Positions 58,987-64,000 of a stretch of DNA of 64,000 nt are shown piece after piece. The notes under the pieces are model-generated. The model did not search any database, was not told the DNA's origin, and was given only the letters and a program-made list of their open reading frames with translations. The stretch is from Thamnidium elegans. Its lineage: Eukaryota; Mucoromycota; Mucoromycetes; Mucorales; Mucoraceae. Position numbers and translations under genes: made by a program. The number at the start of each line of letters is the position of its first letter. Position 1 is the first letter of the stretch. The DNA lies in contig JAIXMG010000016.1 of NCBI GenBank assembly GCA_025201345.1, positions 124,001 to 188,000 of the forward strand, read 5' to 3'.

Positions 58987-59496
58987 TCACTCCTCCTCTT
59001 CTTCTTCTTCATCCATAGCAGGTATAACGCGGGGAATTTTACGAGCGCGTTTCTGACCCAGACCAGATGCTTCCGTATCGTTAAAGCGTAAAACTGACGA
59101 ACCGTATAAGGGCTTTACTATCTTTAAACCTGTTTGAACGATACTACGATTAGGTAGAACAGGTGATGGTATGGATTCGATCCTACGTACAATAGTAAAG
59201 CTATCCACTATTAACGTGTTTCTTGGTGTTCCCTGATTGTGGCCGCTGGCAGTAATTTCCAGACATAGTTCGAACTTGGTATTAAATATATCAATATGCG
59301 ATTGACTTAAAAATAATTCACCAGCTCTATTGAAAATTGAAGCAGGCATATCCAACGACACAGTAATATCTAAAGTTTGTAGGTGAGCAAACACCGTAAC
59401 ACGATTGTCTCTGCGGTTGACGTGATTTGGAAAAAAAATTGCGTTATGAACCATACTATAGTACGATTGTACGTCAGAGCGAAATTTTGGTATCAT
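58987..59496 (-). CDS. Small protein with acidic tail, family unknown (neighbour 1)
   Basis: A 169-residue frame from the ATG at 59496 (MIPKFRSD) to a TGA at 58987; the frame stays open a little further upstream but only with a TTG. It is predicted to be beta-rich (RVTVFAHLQTLDITVSLDMP, FELCLEITASGHNQG) and ends with a basic patch GQKRARK and a poly-Glu tail. The order of its central blocks (AHLQ...VSLDMPASIF...LCLEI) weakly parallels the protein at 60108 (AHMH...VQLIIPPNLI...LCVDV). The gene may belong to a mobile element, since a helicase fragment lies nearby. No function is claimed. Confidence 0.55.
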   Translation of the reverse strand: MIPKFRSDVQSYYSMVHNAIFFPNHVNRRDNRVTVFAHLQTLDITVSLDMPASIFNRAGELFLSQSHIDIFNTKFELCLEITASGHNQGTPRNTLIVDSFTIVRRIESIPSPVLPNRSIVQTGLKIVKPLYGSSVLRFNDTEASGLGQKRARKIPRVIPAMDEEEEEEE

Positions 59497-60107
59497 TTTT
59501 AAAAAAATTATAGGATGAGGAAAAAGAAATTTGGAGAAAGGAAGAAGAAACAAACATCTAATTTTTTTTAAAAAAAAACATACAACTTATCACTGTTGCA
59601 ACGTTTAAGATTCGTACTGAAAGTTACAAAAAAGACTTGTCAAGTTTTATTAAAATATTTCAATCACTTTATGAAATAAAAAAGCAGATATGAATGCATG
59701 ATGGTAGTGTTTTTCTTTTGCTCCAAAAAGCACCATGTTTTAATAACTACTGCTTTCAAAAAATCATTGACAACATTAATTTATTTGTGATTAAGTAACT
59801 ATTTTTTTTTATACTTAACTTATCACAACTTTAATATTCTAACACATCTTACAAAAAAAAAATTATGACTTAGTTATTTATTTGTTTGATAACCTTGTAT
59901 ACCTGTCAATTCTCATTAAAAGAAGAAGAGAGATGGGGGGGGGGAGGAGTCGACAACCTGGAAATTTTCAATAATTCAGGAAATTTTCGTGAGGTTTTTT
60001 ATTATTAAAACTTGATTTAGATGCTTATGGGATTTTTTTTTTTTTATATATTCAACTTATCGAAACCTCTTTTAATCCCTTGTCATTTTTTATTATTATT
60101 ATTACTA
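59497..60107. other. Spacer with G tract and first copy of a ~107-nt repeat
   Basis: Intergenic DNA with a poly-G run near 59935-59944. The segment 59985-60091, just after the stop of the next gene, recurs at 62005-62113. No gene seen. Confidence 0.45.
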
Positions 60108-60785
60108 TTATGTTTGTTTTCTCTTTCCTGATAATTTTTTACTAGGTCTATTATTACTAGTGCTTGATTCTTCTCTAGGATCTTGTTCAGCTTTTCTTTT
60201 TCCTGCGCGAGTTATTCTTCTATTCCCGGAATCTAAACGCGTTTGTGATCTTGTTGTCGGTCTTAGTCTTACCGAAGATTCTCTTGCAGAATTAATTACT
60301 GTATAATTTTCTTCTACAGCGCCATGGTCATGACCACGACTCGCATGTCTTTCTCTATATACAGAATCTTCTTGGATTTGGACTCTAGCTAACAAATTCG
60401 CAGGTACGTCGGGAATATCATCACGAACATTTAATCTAATTACGTTAATCGCTAGCCTTGCATCTAAAGTTGGCCCGGTTGATCCATCGTATTGCACGAA
60501 AGTATAATGACCGTATACATCAACACAAAGACAATCGTTTTGGTTGGGAACCATGTCAAAATTTAAATCGCGTGCCCGTTGAGTCTCTGTTTGAATAAGA
60601 TTGGGTGGAATAATTAACTGTACGGTTGAATACGTGTTAGCTATATGCATATGAGCCAAAGCATACGTAACAAGAGTATCTTCATCTACACGGGAAGAAC
60701 GAGGGAAAACATATACTTTATGCAATAAAACAATATATCTTTCTTCATTACCGGTAGGAGGCCATACAAAATCTTCTAAGGACAT
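60108..60785 (-). CDS. Small protein with basic tail, family unknown (neighbour 2)
   Basis: A 225-residue single-exon frame starting MSLEDFVWPP. The first ~135 residues look beta-rich (YIVLLHKVYVFP, CLCVDVYGHYTFVQYDG). The last ~70 are basic and Ser/Arg-rich (RLRPTTRSQTRL, RITRAGKRKAEQ, KKLSGKRKQT), which suggests nuclear localisation or nucleic-acid binding. It may be a distant relative of the 58987 protein. I do not recognise either. Its 3' flank is duplicated about 2 kb away. A single-strand-binding role beside the helicase fragment is conceivable but not shown. Confidence 0.6.
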   Translation of the reverse strand: MSLEDFVWPPTGNEERYIVLLHKVYVFPRSSRVDEDTLVTYALAHMHIANTYSTVQLIIPPNLIQTETQRARDLNFDMVPNQNDCLCVDVYGHYTFVQYDGSTGPTLDARLAINVIRLNVRDDIPDVPANLLARVQIQEDSVYRERHASRGHDHGAVEENYTVINSARESSVRLRPTTRSQTRLDSGNRRITRAGKRKAEQDPREESSTSNNRPSKKLSGKRKQT

Positions 60786-61060
60786 TGTTTAAAAAATCGA
60801 TTGACGTATTGAATATTTTAAAGTATTAGAAACGAGTGTACGACTAGTATAGGGATTTAGAAAAGAAAAGGGCGATAAAAAAGAACGATGTATTTATATT
60901 AAGATGAAATATTGAGACGTAGATGAAAACAGACCTAAACCTTTTATGTAAGAGCACGGACTGGTTGTTTGTAACTAGAAATAATATAAATATACACTCT
61001 TTTTTATTTAAGTAATAAAAACATCATTCTTATTTCGTAAGACTTTTATCAATAAATTTT

Positions 61061-61360
61061 TTGACTTACTATTTAATGTTTCTTCGTAACATCGGCGTAT
61101 CAAGACATTGGGTTAATGGGTACCTTATTGCTGTAACTGAGATTAATGAAAACGTTGTTACTGCTCAAAAAGAAAATAACAAAAGAATCACTCGACACGT
61201 TCCGATAGCTCTTACTGCGGCAACAATATATCAGACTCAGTCTTTAACAGTTGACAGAGTTGCTATTTGCATGAGCAAACTTTTTGAATCGCACTGTCAA
61301 CTTTACGTAGCTTGCTCTCGAGTTCGCAATGCCAACAATTTGTTTTTTGGAAGAAACTAA
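61061..61360 (+). pseudogene. Pif1/Helitron-type helicase C-terminal fragment
   Basis: The frame carries a block like helicase motifs V-VI of the Pif1/RecD2 group: LTVDRVAICMSKLFESHCQL then YVACSRVRN (family: QTLDRVGVYL...GQLYVALSRVR). Upstream RNIGVSRHWVNGYLIAVTEI fits the NGT/RLIV segment. Walker motifs and the N-terminal parts are missing, and the central AATIYQTQS departs from the usual MTINKSQGQ. It is a remnant, most likely of a Helitron. Confidence 0.7.
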
Positions 61361-62725
61361 TATACTAGTGTTACCTTTAGCATCGGCTCCAAATACAAGA
61401 TCTTTTTCCATGTAAAAAAACAACAAAATTAGATACAAACAAACTTCTAATCACAAGTTCATAATTTATAGAAAAATGTTGCCAGTTCATAGTTTATCTC
61501 TTTATAATACTCTATATTCATTTCAAGGATGTTGTTGGGAAGATCGATTGTATTTAAAAGTAGCGCTCGATCGTGCTATCTTCTTATACTTGTACATTAT
61601 GATTAATAACCATATATATTATGTATTCGTATTAGACAAATTTCATATATCTAGTTTTATGCATTTTTCATGATGAGTAAATATATTGTGAAATAATGGG
61701 TCTATTTGCTCGTATTATCTATTTAATCATTTTTATATACATGTCTAACTACACTTGTTGTTACAACTTATTTTAACATGCCAAAAATATTATTCTACAA
61801 GAAATTCTAATTTATCTGCGATTTAAATAAGAAAATCATCAAGCACTAATACAAAGCACAAGAATATTATACAATATATAAGAGGTGATCCTCTAATCAC
61901 AACATATGATGGTCTGTAACGTCTAAAGATAGTAAGGATACGAAGTATTTCTAATAATTACTGCTAGTAACTCTTTTTAAAAATTTCCATTGTCTTTGTT
62001 ATGAAGACTTTCTGAAGGTTTGTTTTTATTGAAACTTGATTTAGATGTTTGTGGAACATACTTTTTTTTCATTCGACTTATCAAAACCTCTTTTTTTTTC
62101 CTCATCATTTTTTTTTTCTTTTCCAATACAGTATCCACATTTTCACATAGATATTGGTGTTACCAATGTTTACAAACATACTGAGCTATTTTTTTTTCTG
62201 TTTTAACAATGTCTTAGAAGATGTATACATTTTTGACAAGGACCTTTTGATTGCAGCCCTATCATGAGCGAGGTAGTTTATCATCCATCAAGATCGGGAT
62301 CGTAGAAGGTATGTTTACTCTCTTTGCTATCGTATCGTGATCATTTAATCTCTTGTTTTTTTTAGCCCACACATTCAACTTGTGCTCTGGACGGGTAAGA
62401 CGCCAGACCAACTATTGGTGATGAAAGATGGTGGGGAGATCGATAACGAGGATTAAGAAGATATATCTCAAGTGTAGGGGAAAGATTACTGATGTCGTAA
62501 TTTCGATGATGACGATTTCTTATTTTTACCAAACAAAAAAAAAGTTAACCGACTTTAAAGTTTACGTTGCCTATTTTAAAATAAATAAACTTTGCGTTTC
62601 ATATCCCGTTGAAGTTTAATGTAACATACTCGGAAACTAGTTTGCAGAGCCCCGAAGTAACGTATTTATTTACCCCTTTTTCTTCGTTTTACACCTTTTT
62701 TTTTTTCAAAAAAAAAAATATTAGT
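61361..62725. other. Region without intact genes; second copy of the ~107-nt repeat
   Basis: AT-rich DNA with several short open frames (61476-61673, 62428-62619) that I cannot support. The segment 62005-62113 matches 59985-60091 (shared AAACTTGATTTAGATG and ACTTATCxAAACCTCTTTT). It ends at the proposed start of the HSP70-like gene. Confidence 0.4.
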
Positions 62726-64000
62726 ATGGACGAGATATATGACTTTCACCAACATACACATTTTGCTGTTTTTCGTAAATAACCCTTTTTTTGAAAAATA
62801 AACTCATTTTTTGTTCTTTTTTTTTTTTTTTTAAAAAATAAGAGTTTTATCTTTATATAGATCTCAAAAAGGAAACAACGGAAATATGCTGTTATTCTAA
62901 TTCAACAAAATACGAACAATACCGTAGTTCACAGATAGAGTAAGTGTATAGTACTAAAAAATATAATTATTTTGATTAACAATTTGTAAAAATGTAAAAG
63001 ATATAATGATATCGCTTATGATAGAAACACATTGGATGTTTTAAAATTGGGACATAACATTAAGTACGAAAGGGATATGATACCAGTCAATGTGTCCGAA
63101 GAGAGGTTATACGAACTTTTTAAAAAGAGCAAAAATAGCTTGGATGAAGAAGACCTATTCTTGTTTACAGCAGCATCAGACTTTATTCGCCTATCCTTAG
63201 AAAAAGCAATTGAACAAGAAGAAAAAATTAAAGATAGCAGTGCCTTACATTACGTATTTATTGTTCCGTCAGAATGGGAAGAAGAAATAAGAGAGGCTTT
63301 GATTCGACCTATTTTTGTTCAAGCCAATTTAATATCAAAGAGTGATCACAAAGACAGACTTTTGTTCTGTTCGGATTTGGAATCTGTCTGTTACTTCTTA
63401 ACCGACCCTAATAACAGTCATCATGTTACAATGACACGTAATACAATTTTAGGTAGAATTATTCCTATCAAATCGAGCGAAGTCTTGATTAAGTTGTATT
63501 TAACCTCAATCGGAAACCGTCAGTTTGATTTTTCTGATTCCGTAAAGTTTCCGAAAATCATGAATTCTAATTCAATATCTCTTACTTCAAATGATGTTAT
63601 AAATGGTATAAAAGAGTTTATAAAGACCAGATTCTCTTTCGATGCTCAAGAAGACACTATTCGAAATATTATGAACGAATGGGATGATAATGACACTGAA
63701 TTCATAGTTAGTATTGTAACATGGACTTAATCTGACCGTACCAACTAACAGTTTATTAAAATAGAAAGATAAAGATGAAGCTTCTTATTTAATGGAGCAT
63801 TTTATTACTGACAAAAGCATATCTGAATTGGATAAACACCAGAAGACACTTATAAAATCCATTCGGCCTTTTGATATATGCGCTGAAATCAGTAAACATT
63901 TGCCTAATAACTTGAAACATTTAATTCCAAGCAATATTGTAAAGAACTACTCCATTTTGAAATTTACTGATAAATATACTTCTAAAATAGAACCACACAA
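62726..64000 (+). CDS. HSP70-like protein of a Mucorales-type family (partial, runs off the end)
   Basis: Four exons visible: 62726-62774, 62861-62939, 63001-63706 and 63765 onward, open at base 64000. The segment YVFIVPSEWEEEIREALIRPIF, then DRLLFCSDLESVCYFL, matches HSP70-like (HSPA12-type) proteins that I recall as numerous in Mucorales. GHNIKYERDM upstream fits the same family (WGxxIKYERD). The N-terminal phosphate-1 loop, normally DFGTTxSG, appears degenerate: VFHLKKETTEICCYSN aligns with it but lacks the Asp-Phe-Gly. Exon 1-2 choice is by phase and splice sites and is less certain than the rest. If right, ATP binding may be lost. Confidence 0.65.

Overview
The window looks like nuclear DNA of an early-diverging filamentous fungus, most likely a Mucoromycota (Mucorales-type) species. 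Base composition is very AT-rich. Genes are split by many short introns (about 45-80 nt) that often start GTAAAAAA and carry A/T homopolymers or sense-strand GA tracts. The gene set is conserved eukaryotic machinery mixed with families expanded in Mucorales (IS630-like transposase/HTH proteins, an HSP70-like family, a decayed nuclease-like family). No rRNA, tRNA, CRISPR or bacterial operon was found. Almost all exon coordinates come from reading splice sites, phase and protein family by eye.

Layout. 1-8.5 kb: 3' end of a fungal transcription factor; a U11-48K-like minor-spliceosome protein; a secreted repeat protein; CDK7/Kin28; a PX-BAR sorting nexin; a protein with six tandem transposase-type HTH units. 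8.5-11.7 kb: decayed sequence with a 0.9 kb foldback element. 11.7-18.2 kb: two tandem six-cysteine, tail-anchored paralogues; an F-box/WD40 protein; a BET bromodomain protein with an apparent one-base homopolymer frameshift; a coiled-coil protein. 18.2-20.3 kb: gene-free. 20.3-31.3 kb: dense housekeeping block with a homeobox factor, HAUS1-like augmin subunit, PSMG2, EB1, TRAPPC2, GCN5, a UBE2K-like E2 and a GPI-type secreted protein. 31.8-37.8 kb: a Reb1/TTF-I-like Myb protein and a SAP-TKL kinase with exons as small as 5 and 6 nt.

37.8-43.7 kb is a graveyard: two decayed copies of a nuclease-like family, an OTU-like fragment and an IS630-type transposase pseudogene. 43.7-55.3 kb is again dense: a 1,439-residue GW/WG-repeat zinc-knuckle protein, a divergent coiled-coil protein, an Osm1-type fumarate reductase, an AGPAT-like acyltransferase and an AzgA purine transporter. 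55.3-64 kb is accessory: a 1.6 kb foldback, two basic/acidic-tailed small proteins of unknown function beside a Pif1/Helitron-like helicase fragment, and a partial HSP70-like gene running off the end.

Functional themes: RNA processing and silencing (U11-48K, GW/WG protein, foldbacks as possible hairpin sources), transcription and chromatin (CDK7, BET, GCN5, Reb1-like), microtubules (HAUS1, EB1) and trafficking (PX-BAR, TRAPPC2). The most promising undescribed items are the GW/WG zinc-knuckle protein, the six-HTH array, the microexon kinase lacking its beta-3 lysine, the six-cysteine pair and the nuclease-like graveyard family.
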